The translations under genes and the position numbers were made by a program. The notes below the pieces were generated by a model. That model worked only from the letters and a program-made list of their open reading frames with translations, made no database searches and was not told where the DNA came from. From Sphingomonas sp. (GTDB taxonomy: Bacteria; Pseudomonadota; Alphaproteobacteria; Sphingomonadales; Sphingomonadaceae), in assembly GCF_017745215.1 (NCBI RefSeq), contig NZ_JAGHZV010000002.1, positions 186,001 to 250,000 of the forward strand: a DNA stretch of 64,000 nt, given 5' to 3'. How positions within the stretch are numbered: position 1 is the first letter of the stretch; each line of letters opens with the position of its first letter. Shown in pieces: positions 35,371-46,249 of this stretch.

Positions 35371-36386
35371 CGGGCAGCTCCTTGGTTCCAGTGGCGGATC
35401 ACTTGCTCGAGCCCCGCTACGACGCGCGCGAGCCGGGGGTAGTCGAGCTTGTCGGGGGTATCCTGGGTGTCGTGGTAGAAGCGGTAGCGGAAGGGCGCGG
35501 TGTCGGTGACCATGATCGCGGGGTAGCCGAGCTGCTCGAACGACCAATGGTCCGACCAGTCCACGCCCTGGATCAGCGCCGGCGCCGCACCGCCTTCGCT
35601 CGGAAAGCGCGCATGGCGGCGGAAGTCGGCCGTGGCACGGCGGACGAGCGCGCGCGAGCCCAGCGTCCCGACGAACGCGACGAAATTGCCCGTGCCGGGA
35701 TAGAGGAGGCTCGGCGGGAACGGGTAGCGCTGGCTGCCGGGCGCGTCGCTGTAGCAGCCGAGCGTCTCGAGCGAGAACATCGCCTCGACCGGCTCGCCGC
35801 GACCGCGCAGCGCATGGGCGTAGACGAGGCTGCCCATCCGTTCGGTCTGGAAGAAGGGCGGCTCCTCGTTGACGAAGAGCACCAGCCGGATGCGCCGGCT
35901 CGCCTTGCCGCGCAGGTCGGCGAGGCGGCGGGCGAGCTCGAGCACCGCGGCGGTGCCGCTGCCGTTGTCGTTGGCGCCGGGCGCGGTGAAGGCGCTGTCA
36001 TAATGCGCACCGATGACGAGCGTCGGCGCCCTGGGGTCGGCGGGCTCGATCGTGACTTCGAGGTTGCGCGCGCGGCCTTCGTCGAAGGGCTGGCGGACGA
36101 CGGCATAGCCTCCGCTCGCGAGCACCCCCTCGAGATAGCGCGCCGCGCGTTCGAGCGCCTCCGGGTGGCCGAGGTTGTGCGGCGCCTTGCCGATCGCTTC
36201 GACATGGGTTCGCAGCCGCCGGGCGAGCTCCGCCTCGTCGGCCGTGAGCGGCGGCAGCGGCCCGGACCAGCCCCGGCCGGGCACCGCGGTCATCCAGAGC
36301 AGCATGATCACGGGCGTCGCGAACAGCGCGAGCACGACGGCGAGCGCGATCAGCTGCGCCCGATGCTCCGCCAGCCAGTCGCGCAC
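35367..36386 (-). CDS. Membrane-anchored M28-family metallopeptidase
   Basis: The 339-residue protein has a GTG start at 36386, an N-terminal transmembrane anchor (IALAVVLALFATPVIMLLW) and a periplasmic co-catalytic zinc domain. Zinc ligands are visible in GAHYDSAF, NDNGSGTAAV, NEEPPF and FYHDTQDTPD. It is probably an aminopeptidase; substrate preference cannot be read. The gene is 51 bp from the fatty-acid hydroxylase family gene upstream. Confidence 0.9.
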   Translation of the reverse strand: MRDWLAEHRAQLIALAVVLALFATPVIMLLWMTAVPGRGWSGPLPPLTADEAELARRLRTHVEAIGKAPHNLGHPEALERAARYLEGVLASGGYAVVRQPFDEGRARNLEVTIEPADPRAPTLVIGAHYDSAFTAPGANDNGSGTAAVLELARRLADLRGKASRRIRLVLFVNEEPPFFQTERMGSLVYAHALRGRGEPVEAMFSLETLGCYSDAPGSQRYPFPPSLLYPGTGNFVAFVGTLGSRALVRRATADFRRHARFPSEGGAAPALIQGVDWSDHWSFEQLGYPAIMVTDTAPFRYRFYHDTQDTPDKLDYPRLARVVAGLEQVIRHWNQGAAR

Positions 36387-36437
36387 CCTGCCCTCCCCAG
36401 TTCCGCCTGCGCTTGATGCCCGTGCAGGGCAGCGAAC

Positions 36438-37157
36438 TCAACTGATCTTGCGGAACAGCAGCATCGCGGGGACCTGCAGGGTCGACCCCTGGTGGAAGCC
36501 GTTCTCGCCTTCCCAGTCGCGCGGGTTGCGGAAGGTGCCGAAGATCATGTCGGGTAGCGGGATGTCGCCGTAGTTCCACGCGTGGACGCCGCGCTGGTGG
36601 TGGACGAGGTGGCTCTCGGGGCGTTGGATGAAATAGCCGAGCCAGTGCGGCGTGCGGACGTTGAGGTGCTGGAACATGCCGGGGATGGTGGTGAGGACCG
36701 CCACCACCAGCGTCGCTTCGGGGCTCATCCCGAAGATGCCGACGAGGCACGCCGAGCCGAGCAGCGCCCAGCCGAGCATGTCTACCGGGTGGAAATAATA
36801 GGCGCCCCAGATGTCCACGCGCTCGGCGGCATGGTGCATCTGGTGGGTGACGCGCCACAGCGGGTCCCAGCCGTGCATCAGCCGGTGCCAGAAATAGATG
36901 CCGAACTCGAGGATGAGGAAGCCGGTGACGACCTGCGCCCAGAAGGGCAGCTTCGAGCCATCGACAAGTTGGTGCGCGCCGAACCAGCTGTCCCAGAGGA
37001 ACGGCGCGTAGGTGGCGATGGCGAAATAGAGGACGAAGGAGACGACGCCCATCACCCGCCAGAACGGCACGCTGGGGAAGTCGGTCCGCCGCCCGATCGT
37101 GTCGAGGATCGCGAAGGCGATGAAGATGCCGAGGATGACGTAGTGGTAGATGGTCAT
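36438..37157 (-). CDS. Fatty-acid hydroxylase / sterol-desaturase superfamily membrane protein
   Basis: ATG 37157 gives 239 residues with several hydrophobic helices. The three di-iron histidine boxes are intact: HRLMH, HQMHH and HHQRGVH. Family members hydroxylate or desaturate lipids using O2. In sphingomonads candidate substrates include carotenoids, hopanoids and sphingolipids; I cannot choose among them. Confidence 0.92.
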   Translation of the reverse strand: MTIYHYVILGIFIAFAILDTIGRRTDFPSVPFWRVMGVVSFVLYFAIATYAPFLWDSWFGAHQLVDGSKLPFWAQVVTGFLILEFGIYFWHRLMHGWDPLWRVTHQMHHAAERVDIWGAYYFHPVDMLGWALLGSACLVGIFGMSPEATLVVAVLTTIPGMFQHLNVRTPHWLGYFIQRPESHLVHHQRGVHAWNYGDIPLPDMIFGTFRNPRDWEGENGFHQGSTLQVPAMLLFRKIS

Positions 37158-37329
37158 TGCCCGTGACCCCCCTGCCGCTTTTCGCCCGCTCGCCGTTGCT
37201 TGCCGGTGAAGCGATGCGGGTGCCGACTTCAATCTTTCATGTTCGCGTCGGAATTGGAAGTTGGAACATTTGATGAACATCGCTATGTCGGCATTGGAGG
37301 GTTTGGCCGCCTGTGATAGGATCGCGCGC

Positions 37330-37902
37330 ATGACCGAGATGTTGCCGCTGAACAACGCTCATCTGCCCGTCAGACTGCGGCTCGAGGACTATCTTCGCCT
37401 CGATGATGCCGGCGCCTTCGCCGACTATCGCAAGACCGAGCTGATCGACGGGGAAATCTTCTTCATGAACGCGCAGCACCGGCCGCATGCGGTCATTAAG
37501 TCTCGCCTGCATGTCCTTCTCGCAGCAGCGCTGGCCGCTCAGGGCAAGGGCTGGGAGGCGATCGTCGAGGGATCGATCGCCATCCCGCCGCAGAACTCGC
37601 CCGAGCCCGACATCGTCGTGACCAGCGAGCCCGACGGCAAGGGCCTGATCCCGCTCGACAGCGTCAAGCTGATCGTGGAAGTCTCCGATGCGACGCTGGC
37701 CTTCGACATGAAGCGCAAGCTGCCGATGTACGCGCGCAACGGCATTCCCGAATATTGGATCGTCGATGTCGAGGCCGGCGTCATCCACCAGCTGTGGGCG
37801 CCGCAAGGCGAGGCCTATTCGGAGCGGCACGAGACCGCGTTCGGCCAGCCGATCGCCGCAACCACGATCCCCGGCCTCGAAGTCGAAACCGCCAAGCTCT
37901 GA
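37330..37902 (+). CDS. Uma2-family (DUF820) putative PD-(D/E)XK nuclease
   Basis: The start at 37330 has AGGAT upstream and gives 190 residues. The nuclease core is visible as KTELIDGEIFFMN, EPDIVVT and the LIVEVSDATLAFDMKRK segment (E-x-D/E with Lys), then YARNGIPEYWIVDVEAGVIHQL. Uma2 proteins are abundant in cyanobacteria and often orphan; their in vivo target is unknown. It is flanked by unrelated genes. Confidence 0.88.
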   Translation: MTEMLPLNNAHLPVRLRLEDYLRLDDAGAFADYRKTELIDGEIFFMNAQHRPHAVIKSRLHVLLAAALAAQGKGWEAIVEGSIAIPPQNSPEPDIVVTSEPDGKGLIPLDSVKLIVEVSDATLAFDMKRKLPMYARNGIPEYWIVDVEAGVIHQLWAPQGEAYSERHETAFGQPIAATTIPGLEVETAKL

Positions 37903-37915
37903 CCCCAGCCGCGGC

Positions 37916-38557
37916 CTAGCCGCAGATTCCGATCGAGCGGTTCCCCGCCCCGGCTTCGAACGCCGTGTCCGTCACTTGCGCCAGCTCGACGGAAGCCGTC
38001 GCCTTGCTCATCGTCGCCGCCGCGAACGCCTTCGCCGCCGCCAGTCCCTCGTCGTCGCGCCCGATCAGGATCGGCCGCACATCGCCGTTCGCGAACAGAT
38101 TGACGCTCGGCGACTGCACCACCGTCTTGCCCGCCTCGACCGCATTGCCCTGAAGCCGCGCGAGCAGCTCGCCGGTCTCGAAGGTGCCGACCCACAGGAC
38201 CCTGCCCGCCACCACCTCGATCGTGAAGGTGCCCTGCGCGAGGCACGCGCCCCAGCTACCCTGCTGCCACACCGAATTGAGCTGGTAGCGCCCAGGCTTC
38301 AGCGTGCGCGCGATGTAGCGATAGCCGCTCGCGCCGCCCTCGACCTTCATCAGATAGACGCGCGACATGAAGCCGTCGTTGCCGTTCTTCGAGAAGTCGA
38401 GCGTGTAGGTGAAGGGCATCACCGGCACGCGGATCAGGATCGCGCCCTCGGCCGAAGCCGGAGTGATCGCGATCCGGTCCGGCACTTTCTGCGCCACCGC
38501 AGGCGTCGCCGCCGCGACGAGCGCGACAGCGGTCAACGATGCGCGGAGCCTGCCCAT
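37916..38557 (-). CDS. Secreted protein of unknown function downstream of ettA
   Basis: The 213-residue protein has the signal peptide MGRLRASLTAVALVAAATPAVAQ and a mature domain with repeated beta-type segments (VPVMPFTYTLDFSKNG, YRYIARTLKPGRYQLNSVWQ). Two cysteines lie at the GACLAQG and SIGICG positions. No family is recognised. It begins 10 bp after the ettA stop and is probably co-transcribed. Confidence 0.65.
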   Translation of the reverse strand: MGRLRASLTAVALVAAATPAVAQKVPDRIAITPASAEGAILIRVPVMPFTYTLDFSKNGNDGFMSRVYLMKVEGGASGYRYIARTLKPGRYQLNSVWQQGSWGACLAQGTFTIEVVAGRVLWVGTFETGELLARLQGNAVEAGKTVVQSPSVNLFANGDVRPILIGRDDEGLAAAKAFAAATMSKATASVELAQVTDTAFEAGAGNRSIGICG

Positions 38558-38567
38558 GCGGGCAAGT

Positions 38568-40247
<1,680 letters not shown>

Positions 40248-40371
40248 GGGGCAAGTCTCCGTTGGGGGAATTTCGGGATGCAGGAAGTTCGGCAGCGCAT
40301 GTAGCGACGGGCCGGGTAGATGGCAACGGAGGGTGCTTGCATCGGAACGCGCAGGGGCTACGGGTGGCCGC

Positions 40372-41748
40372 ATGAAGCTCGCGCCCCTCGCCGCCGCTGC
40401 GGCCCTTGCCGCCCTCCTCCCCGTCCCCGCCCTGGCCCAGCTGACGCCGACCGCGGCGGCGCTGCGCGACGCGGCGCTGAAGGACGATCTCGCCTGGGAG
40501 ATCACCGAGGGGCTCACCACCGAGGTCGGCCAGCGGCTCGCCGCCACCGAGGCCGAGGCGCGGGCGCGCGACTGGGCGGTGGCCAGGCTCAAGGCGCTGG
40601 GCTTCGCCAACGTGCATGTCGAGACCTTCAAGATGCCCGTCTGGGTACGCGGCGAGGAGAAGGCCGAGATCGGCGCGCCCTTCCCCCAGTCACTGACGCT
40701 CGCCGCGCTCGGCAATTCGGGCGCGACCGGGCCCAAGGGGATCACCGCCGAAGTGGTGTTCTTCCCGACCTTCGCCGATCTCCTCGCCGCGCCGGCCGAG
40801 CAGGTGAAGGGCAAGATCGTCTTCATCAGCCACCGCATGGCGCCCACGCAGGACGGCTCGGCCTATGGCCCCTCGGGCATGGCGCGGCGCTCGGGCCCGC
40901 GGATCGGCGCCGACAAGGGCGCGCTCGCGGTGATCATCCGCTCGATCGGCACCGACCATCACCGCGTGCCGCACACCGGCGGCACCAATTGGGGCACGAC
41001 CAAGCCGATCCCCGCCGCCGCGCTCTCGGTGCCCGACGCCGAGCAGCTCGAGCGCATCCTCGCGCGCGGCAAGCCGGTGACGATGCACCTGCTGCTGACG
41101 CCGAAATTCCTGGGCGAAGGCGAATCGGGTAACGTCGTTGCCGAAGTGCCGGGTACCGATCCCGACGCGGGAGTGGTCGTGATCGGCGGCCATCTCGACA
41201 GCTGGGACCTGGGCACCGGCGCGATCGACGACGCTTCGGGCGTGGCGATCACCACCGCGGCGGCCAAGCGCATCCTCGACGCCGGCAGGCCGCGGCGCAC
41301 GATCCGCGTGATCTGGTTTGGCGCCGAGGAACCCGGCGGGCTCGGCGGCGAGGCCTATGCCAAGGCGCACAAGGACGAGAAATTCGCGCTCGCCGCCGAA
41401 TCGGACTTCGGCGCGGACCGGATCTGGCGCTTCGAGACGAAGCTGCCCGATGGCGCCAAGGCGATCGCTGGACGGCTCGACGCGCTGCTTGCCCCGCTCG
41501 GGATCACGCGCGGCGGCGACAAGGCGGGCGACGGCACCGACGTGGGCCCGCTGTTCGCGCTCGGCGCCTCGGCGGTGGACCTCAACCAGTCGGGGCTGCG
41601 CTATTTCGATTTGCACCACACCGCCGACGACACGCTCGACAAGATCGACCCGGAGCAGCTGCGCCAGAACGTCGCGGCCTGGACGGCGATGCTGGCGACC
41701 GTGGCGGACGCGCCCGAGGCGCTGGGAATGGCCGCGCCCAAACCCTGA
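40372..41748 (+). CDS. Secreted M28-family peptidase (carboxypeptidase Q-like)
   Basis: ATG 40372 gives 458 residues with a signal peptide ending PVPALAQ. A PA-like insert (residues about 120-240) is followed by the zinc site: GGHLDSWDLGTGAIDDASG, FGAEEPGGLGGEAY and LHHTADDTLDKID. This layout matches the plasma glutamate carboxypeptidase group. It is divergent from ettA with a 124-bp gap. Confidence 0.92.
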   Translation: MKLAPLAAAAALAALLPVPALAQLTPTAAALRDAALKDDLAWEITEGLTTEVGQRLAATEAEARARDWAVARLKALGFANVHVETFKMPVWVRGEEKAEIGAPFPQSLTLAALGNSGATGPKGITAEVVFFPTFADLLAAPAEQVKGKIVFISHRMAPTQDGSAYGPSGMARRSGPRIGADKGALAVIIRSIGTDHHRVPHTGGTNWGTTKPIPAAALSVPDAEQLERILARGKPVTMHLLLTPKFLGEGESGNVVAEVPGTDPDAGVVVIGGHLDSWDLGTGAIDDASGVAITTAAAKRILDAGRPRRTIRVIWFGAEEPGGLGGEAYAKAHKDEKFALAAESDFGADRIWRFETKLPDGAKAIAGRLDALLAPLGITRGGDKAGDGTDVGPLFALGASAVDLNQSGLRYFDLHHTADDTLDKIDPEQLRQNVAAWTAMLATVADAPEALGMAAPKP

Positions 41749-42195
41749 CCGCGGTCGGGTTTCGCGCAACTGTGCCGTAACGGTGCGAATCATCATGCTG
41801 CACCGCAAAATATGCGGCGGAAATTGATGCTGCGCACCATGAACTCCGCTGGCTGCCAAACCCATGTGGCTGCGGTGGATCAGTGGCGGGATGTTGCAGC
41901 CGCGGTCTCCGCGCGATGGGCTAGAAAATACTGCTATCGCAGTCTGTTACCTGTGCTATCTTGACACATGTCAGGATTCGGGCGGAAGGTCTGCCTGCCG
42001 GGAGCGGCGCCATGTGCTCTCGGAGCGGCACCGTTTCGCGGCGCTCGAGTGGCTGAAAACAGGCGGAAATCAGGCGACCGGCTTGCTCCCCGGTGAATTT
42101 GCGATTGACGCATTCGCAACGACCGTTATTGCATCGGCCTTCGCCTCGGCATTCGGGCCGCAGCGAAAAAATGGTTTTCATTGGGAGCAACCGAA
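41749..42195. other. Gene-poor region upstream of the small lipoprotein
   Basis: About 450 bp show no convincing gene. A frame of about 110 codons (41864-42199) has no ribosome site or domain. Parts around 41920-41980 and 42100-42180 are visibly A/T-richer than surroundings. A weak promoter-like TTGACG (42105) with TATTGC 16 nt later could serve the lipoprotein. Confidence 0.4.
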
Positions 42196-42387
42196 ATGAA
42201 GAAGGTCCTCATTGTTGCTGCTGCCGGCGGCCTGATGATGCTCGCGGCGTGCACGCCCGCGGCGAACAACAGCGTCGAGGCGACGAACGACACCGAGGCG
42301 AACGCGCAGGTGTATGACGAGACGGCGAACACCGTGGTCGACACCAACGCGACCGTGGTCGAGGAAAACACCTCGAACGCGATGTAA
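42196..42387 (+). CDS. Small lipoprotein, 63 residues
   Basis: GGGAG stands about 8 nt before ATG 42196. The leader MKKVLIVAAAGGLMMLAAC ends in a lipobox with Cys19. The mature part is a short acidic, Asn/Thr/Val-rich tail without structure. It resembles entericidin-like or spacer-type small envelope lipoproteins only in general features, so no function is assigned. Its composition is less GC-rich than its neighbours. Confidence 0.75.
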   Translation: MKKVLIVAAAGGLMMLAACTPAANNSVEATNDTEANAQVYDETANTVVDTNATVVEENTSNAM

Positions 42388-42394
42388 TCGGCGA

Positions 42395-42415
42395 CCTGGC
42401 CCTTCGCGGGCCAGG
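42395..42415 (+). terminator. Hairpin terminator after the small lipoprotein
   Basis: CCTGGCCC, loop TTCGC and GGGCCAGG form a perfect 8-bp stem 8 bp after the stop codon; no T-run follows. Confidence 0.5.
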
Positions 42416-42427
42416 GCTACCAGTTAC

Positions 42428-42463
42428 GAAGGGCGTCTCTTCCCGGGGGGAGAGGCGCCCTTC
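42428..42463. terminator. Bidirectional hairpin between convergent genes
   Basis: GAAGGGCG-T-CTC and GAG-G-CGCCCTTC pair around a G/C loop with one mismatch, followed by TCTCGCATTT on the plus strand. It lies between the lipoprotein and the dienelactone hydrolase. Confidence 0.55.
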
Positions 42464-42522
42464 TCGCATTTGGGGCAATCCAATCGGCCGTCATCCAATT
42501 CAGTCGAGCGCGGCGACCCGGC

Positions 42523-43218
42523 TCACCGCAGGTGCGTCTCGAGGAAGTCCCATGTCCGCCCGTTGGCCAGCGCGGCGGCTTCGGCGTCGTACTTGGTGCC
42601 GGTGTGGCGCGCGAAGGCGTGCGAGCAGCCGGGATAGCTGTAAAAGGTGACGTTGGGATTGGACGCGACCGCGGCTTCGATCGTCGCCTGCGCCTCCGGG
42701 CCGATATATTCGTCCGCGGTTCCGACATGGATGATCAGCGGGTTGCCGATGTCCTTGGCCTCGCCGGCATAGCCTTCGGTGCCACCGCCATAATATTCGA
42801 CCGCGGCATCGGCGTGGAAGCGCGCGGAGACGAGGAAGGTCATCAGCCCGCCCAGGCAATAGCCCATCACCCCGGCCTTGCCGTTGCCCCCGGCGATCGC
42901 ACGGGCATGGTCGATCGTCGCGGCGACGTCGCGCACGCCCTGATCGAAATCGAAGCGGCCGTAGAGGTCGAGCCCCTTCTTCCACTCCTCCTCGCTCCAG
43001 TGGGACAGCGAGACGCCGGGCTCGAGCCGCCAGAAGAGGTCGGGCGCCACAGCGATGAAGCCGCGCGACGCGAGCTCGGCGCAGGTCTCCTTGATGTCGT
43101 CGTTGATCCCGAAGATCTCCTGGACCACTACGACGGCGGGCGCGGGCTCGATCGCGGGCCGCGCGACATAGGCCTGGAATGCGCCTCCGGGCACTTCGAT
43201 CGTCACGTAGTCGGCCAT
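42523..43218 (-). CDS. Dienelactone hydrolase family protein
   Basis: ATG 43218 gives 231 residues of alpha/beta-hydrolase fold. The nucleophile motif is GYCLGG with Cys rather than Ser, as in true dienelactone hydrolases. VVQEIFGIND and the histidine in PGCSHAF complete the active site. Classical members act in chlorocatechol degradation, but no such pathway genes are nearby, so another lactone or ester substrate is likely. It is divergent from the isochorismatase-like gene. Confidence 0.9.
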   Translation of the reverse strand: MADYVTIEVPGGAFQAYVARPAIEPAPAVVVVQEIFGINDDIKETCAELASRGFIAVAPDLFWRLEPGVSLSHWSEEEWKKGLDLYGRFDFDQGVRDVAATIDHARAIAGGNGKAGVMGYCLGGLMTFLVSARFHADAAVEYYGGGTEGYAGEAKDIGNPLIIHVGTADEYIGPEAQATIEAAVASNPNVTFYSYPGCSHAFARHTGTKYDAEAAALANGRTWDFLETHLR

Positions 43219-43385
43219 GATGGGTCTCCTTCCGTGCAAGCCTTTGCCGGCCGGGGCCGCGTCCGCAACCCGCTTTGGAGCCGGGGCGCTCCCCCTTAAG
43301 GGGTAGGTGCACCTCCCCTCCCCGGAGGATGCGACCCCCTCCCCAGGTCCGGTAGATTGCACCGCAACACCGGAGGAGGACCGCC

Positions 43386-44057
43386 ATGCCCGTCACTGCC
43401 AGCACGACGCCCGCCAAGGCGCTGCTCACCCCCGACAACCACCTGCTGGTGATGATCGACCACCAGTCGCAGATGGCGTTCGCGACCAGGTCGATCGACG
43501 CAGTGCTGTTGCGCTCCAACGCCGCGCTCGTCGCGCGCGCCGCCGCGGGGTTCGGCGCCGCGACGATCCTGACGACCGTCGCCGAGAAGAGCTTCTCGGG
43601 CCCGATCTTCGACGAGATCACCGCGGCCTTCCCCGGCGCCGAAGTGACCGACCGCACCACGATGAACTGCTGGGAGGACGCGAACGTCATCCGCCGCGTC
43701 AACGCCGCTGGCCGGGGCCGGATCGTGCTCGCCGGCCTCTGGACCGGCGTGTGCATCGTCGGCCCGGCGCTCTCGGCGCTCGAGCAGGGCTTCGAGGTCT
43801 ACATCATCGCCGATGCCTGCGGCGACGTGTCCGACGAGGCGCACGACCGCGCGATGGACCGGATGGTGCAGGCCGGCGCGGTGCCGATGACCTCGCTCCA
43901 GTACCTCCTCGAGATGCAGCGCGACTGGGCGCGCGGCGAGACCTATGCGCTCACCACCGGCATCGCGGCCGAGCTGGGCGGCGCCTATGGGCTGGGCATC
44001 ATCTACGCGCGGACGATGTTCGCCGCGCAGGAAGGACATGAGCTCGAGACGGCCTGA
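43386..44057 (+). CDS. Isochorismatase-family cysteine hydrolase (YcaC-like)
   Basis: The 223-residue protein has the catalytic Asp in VMIDHQSQMAF (Asp25), a Lys in VAEKSFSG and the nucleophilic Cys in GLWTGVCIVGPAL. These enzymes hydrolyse amide or vinyl-ether bonds; YcaC-like members have unknown substrates. GGAGGA precedes the ATG. It is first in a five-gene operon with XapX, amidohydrolase, DoxX and a porin. Confidence 0.9.
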   Translation: MPVTASTTPAKALLTPDNHLLVMIDHQSQMAFATRSIDAVLLRSNAALVARAAAGFGAATILTTVAEKSFSGPIFDEITAAFPGAEVTDRTTMNCWEDANVIRRVNAAGRGRIVLAGLWTGVCIVGPALSALEQGFEVYIIADACGDVSDEAHDRAMDRMVQAGAVPMTSLQYLLEMQRDWARGETYALTTGIAAELGGAYGLGIIYARTMFAAQEGHELETA

Positions 44058-44072
44058 GCCGGGGAGCGTGGC

Positions 44073-44330
44073 ATGAAGCCCTACCTCATCTCGCTCGCGG
44101 TCGGCATGCTCGCCGGGGTGCTCTACGGAGCGGTCGGCGTGCGATCGCCGGCGCCGCCGACGATCGCGCTGATCGGGCTGCTGGGCATGCTGCTCGGCGA
44201 GCAGATGGTGCCGATCGCCAAGCGGCTGGTCCGCGGCGAGCCGGTGATGGCCTATGTCCGCAGCGATTGCGCGCGCGAGGTGCTGGGGCCGCAGGCGGGC
44301 AAGTCGGTCTCGCCCGAGGAGAGCGCGTGA
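44073..44330 (+). CDS. XapX-domain small membrane protein
   Basis: The 85-residue protein has two hydrophobic helices and the XapX (DUF1427) signature GVRSPAPPTIALIGLLGMLL-GEQ. The function of XapX is unknown; the name comes from xanthosine-related gene neighbourhoods. Its stop overlaps the amidohydrolase start (TGATG). Confidence 0.88.
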   Translation: MKPYLISLAVGMLAGVLYGAVGVRSPAPPTIALIGLLGMLLGEQMVPIAKRLVRGEPVMAYVRSDCAREVLGPQAGKSVSPEESA

Positions 44331-46249
44331 TGCGCCTTGGCCGCCGCGAAGCGATCGCTGCCGGCGCCGCTGCGGCGCTGTTGCCCAAGCTTGCCCGAGG
44401 AAGCCCCGAGATGCCCGACCTGATCCTGTTCAACGCGCGGGTGACCACGCTCGATCGATCTAACCCCGCCGCCCAGGCCGTGGCGATCCGCGACGGACGC
44501 ATCCTGGTTGCGGGATCGGAAGCCGAGGCGCGCGCGGCAGCACCGGGAGCGCAGGAAGTCGACTGCGGCGGGCGGCGGCTGATCCCGGGGCTGATCGACA
44601 GCCACATCCATGTGATCCGCGGCGGGCTCAACTATAACATGGAGCTGCGCTGGGACGGCGTGCCGACGCTGGCCGATGCGATGGCGATGCTCGAGGCGCA
44701 GGTGGCGCGCACGCCCAGCCCGCAATGGGTGCGCGTGGTCGGCGGTTTCACCGAGCACCAGTTCGCCGAGAAGCGGCTGCCGACGATCGACGAGCTCAAC
44801 GCCGCCGCACCCGACACGCCGGTGTTCATCCTCCACCTCTACGACCGCGCGCTGCTAAACGCCGCGGCGCTGCGCGTGGTGGGCTACACCAGGGACACGC
44901 CCAACCCGCCCGGCGGCGAGATCGTGCGCGATGCGGCGGGCAACCCGACCGGGCTGCTCCTCGCCCAGCCCAATGCGACGGTGCTCTACGCAACGCTCGC
45001 CAAGGGCCCCAAGCTGCCGCCCGACTATCAGAAGAACTCGACCCGCCACTTCATGCGCGAGCTGAACGGGCTCGGCGTCACCAGCGTGATCGACGCGGGC
45101 GGCGGCTTCCAGAACTACCCGGACGATTATGCGATCGTCGAGGAGCTCCACCGCGAAGGGCTGATGACGCTGCGCATCGCCTACAACCTCTTCACCCAGA
45201 AGCCCAAGGAGGAGCTCAAGGACTTCGCGACCTGGTCGACCCAGGTGAAGCCGGGCCAGGGCGACGATTCCTACCGCATGAACGGCGCGGGCGAGATGCT
45301 GGTCTATTCGGCCGCCGACTTCGAGGATTTCCGCATGCCGCGCCCCGAGATGCCGGCGAACATGGAGGCCGATCTCGAGCCGGTGGTGCGCCTGCTCGCC
45401 GAGCGGCGCTGGCCGTGGCGGCTGCACGCCACCTACGACCAGACGATCAGCCGCGCGCTCGACGTGTTCGAGAAGGTCAACGCCGACGTGCCGCTCGAGG
45501 GGCTCCATTGGTTCTTCGACCATTGCGAGACGATCAGCGAGCGCAACATCGATCGCATCGCTGCGCTGGGCGGCGGGATCGCGGTGCAGCACCGCATGGC
45601 GTTCCAGGGCGAATATTTCACCGAACGCTACGGCGTGCGCGCCGCCGAGCGCACCCCGCCGATCGCGGCGATGCTGCGCGCCGGGCTGCCGGTGGGCGCG
45701 GGCACCGACGCGACGCGCGTGGCGAGCTACAACCCCTGGGTTTCGCTGGCGTGGCTCGTCACCGGCAAGACGGTGGGCGGGACGACTATCTACCCGATGG
45801 CGAACCGCGTCGACCGCGAGACCGCGCTCCGGCTCTGGACCGAGCGCAATACGTGGTTCTCGAACGAAGTCGGCAAGAAGGGGCAGATCAAGGCGGGGCA
45901 GCTCGCCGACATGGTGTTGCTCTCGGGCGATTATTTTGCCGTGCCGGAGAACGAGATTGCGCAACTGCGATCGGTGCTGACGGTGCTCGGCGGCGCGGTG
46001 GTGCATGGCGCGGGCGACTTCGCCGAACTGGCCCCGCCGCTTCCGCCGGTGATGCCCGACTGGTCGCCGGTGGCGAGCTTTGGTGGCTATCACCAAGCCG
46101 ATCGCAAGGTGCTGGCGAGCGCCTGCGCGTGCCACAGCAGCTGCGCGGTGCACGGGCACGACCATGCTGCGGCGCTGGGCGCGCGCGTGCCGGTCTCCGA
46201 CGAGCGCGGCTTCTGGGGCGCGATGGGCTGCGCCTGCTGGGCAGTATGA
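44330..46249 (+). CDS. Tat-type exported amidohydrolase (YtcJ-like) with Cys/His-rich tail
   Basis: The 639-residue protein begins with a twin-arginine leader (GRREAIAAGAAAALLPKLARG). The amidohydrolase core shows the first metal pair in IDSHIHVI near residue 90, further histidines in LHATYDQT and HWFFDHCE, and Asp in GAGTDATRVASYNPW. The last 50 residues are unusual for a generic amidohydrolase: ACACHSSC, then HGHDH, and a terminal GCACWAV, which looks like a metal-binding tail. The operon partners suggest a periplasmic hydrolase fed by the AlgE-type porin. Confidence 0.9.
   Translation: MRLGRREAIAAGAAAALLPKLARGSPEMPDLILFNARVTTLDRSNPAAQAVAIRDGRILVAGSEAEARAAAPGAQEVDCGGRRLIPGLIDSHIHVIRGGLNYNMELRWDGVPTLADAMAMLEAQVARTPSPQWVRVVGGFTEHQFAEKRLPTIDELNAAAPDTPVFILHLYDRALLNAAALRVVGYTRDTPNPPGGEIVRDAAGNPTGLLLAQPNATVLYATLAKGPKLPPDYQKNSTRHFMRELNGLGVTSVIDAGGGFQNYPDDYAIVEELHREGLMTLRIAYNLFTQKPKEELKDFATWSTQVKPGQGDDSYRMNGAGEMLVYSAADFEDFRMPRPEMPANMEADLEPVVRLLAERRWPWRLHATYDQTISRALDVFEKVNADVPLEGLHWFFDHCETISERNIDRIAALGGGIAVQHRMAFQGEYFTERYGVRAAERTPPIAAMLRAGLPVGAGTDATRVASYNPWVSLAWLVTGKTVGGTTIYPMANRVDRETALRLWTERNTWFSNEVGKKGQIKAGQLADMVLLSGDYFAVPENEIAQLRSVLTVLGGAVVHGAGDFAELAPPLPPVMPDWSPVASFGGYHQADRKVLASACACHSSCAVHGHDHAAALGARVPVSDERGFWGAMGCACWAV

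Noticed and set aside
41961..41966. Perfect -35-like TTGACA
   Set aside because: No acceptable -10 hexamer at 16-18 nt (the sequence there is G/C-rich) and the next gene is more than 200 bp away.
41864..42199. 111-codon plus-strand frame before the small lipoprotein
   Set aside because: No ribosome site, no recognisable domain and it overlaps the real lipoprotein start in another frame.
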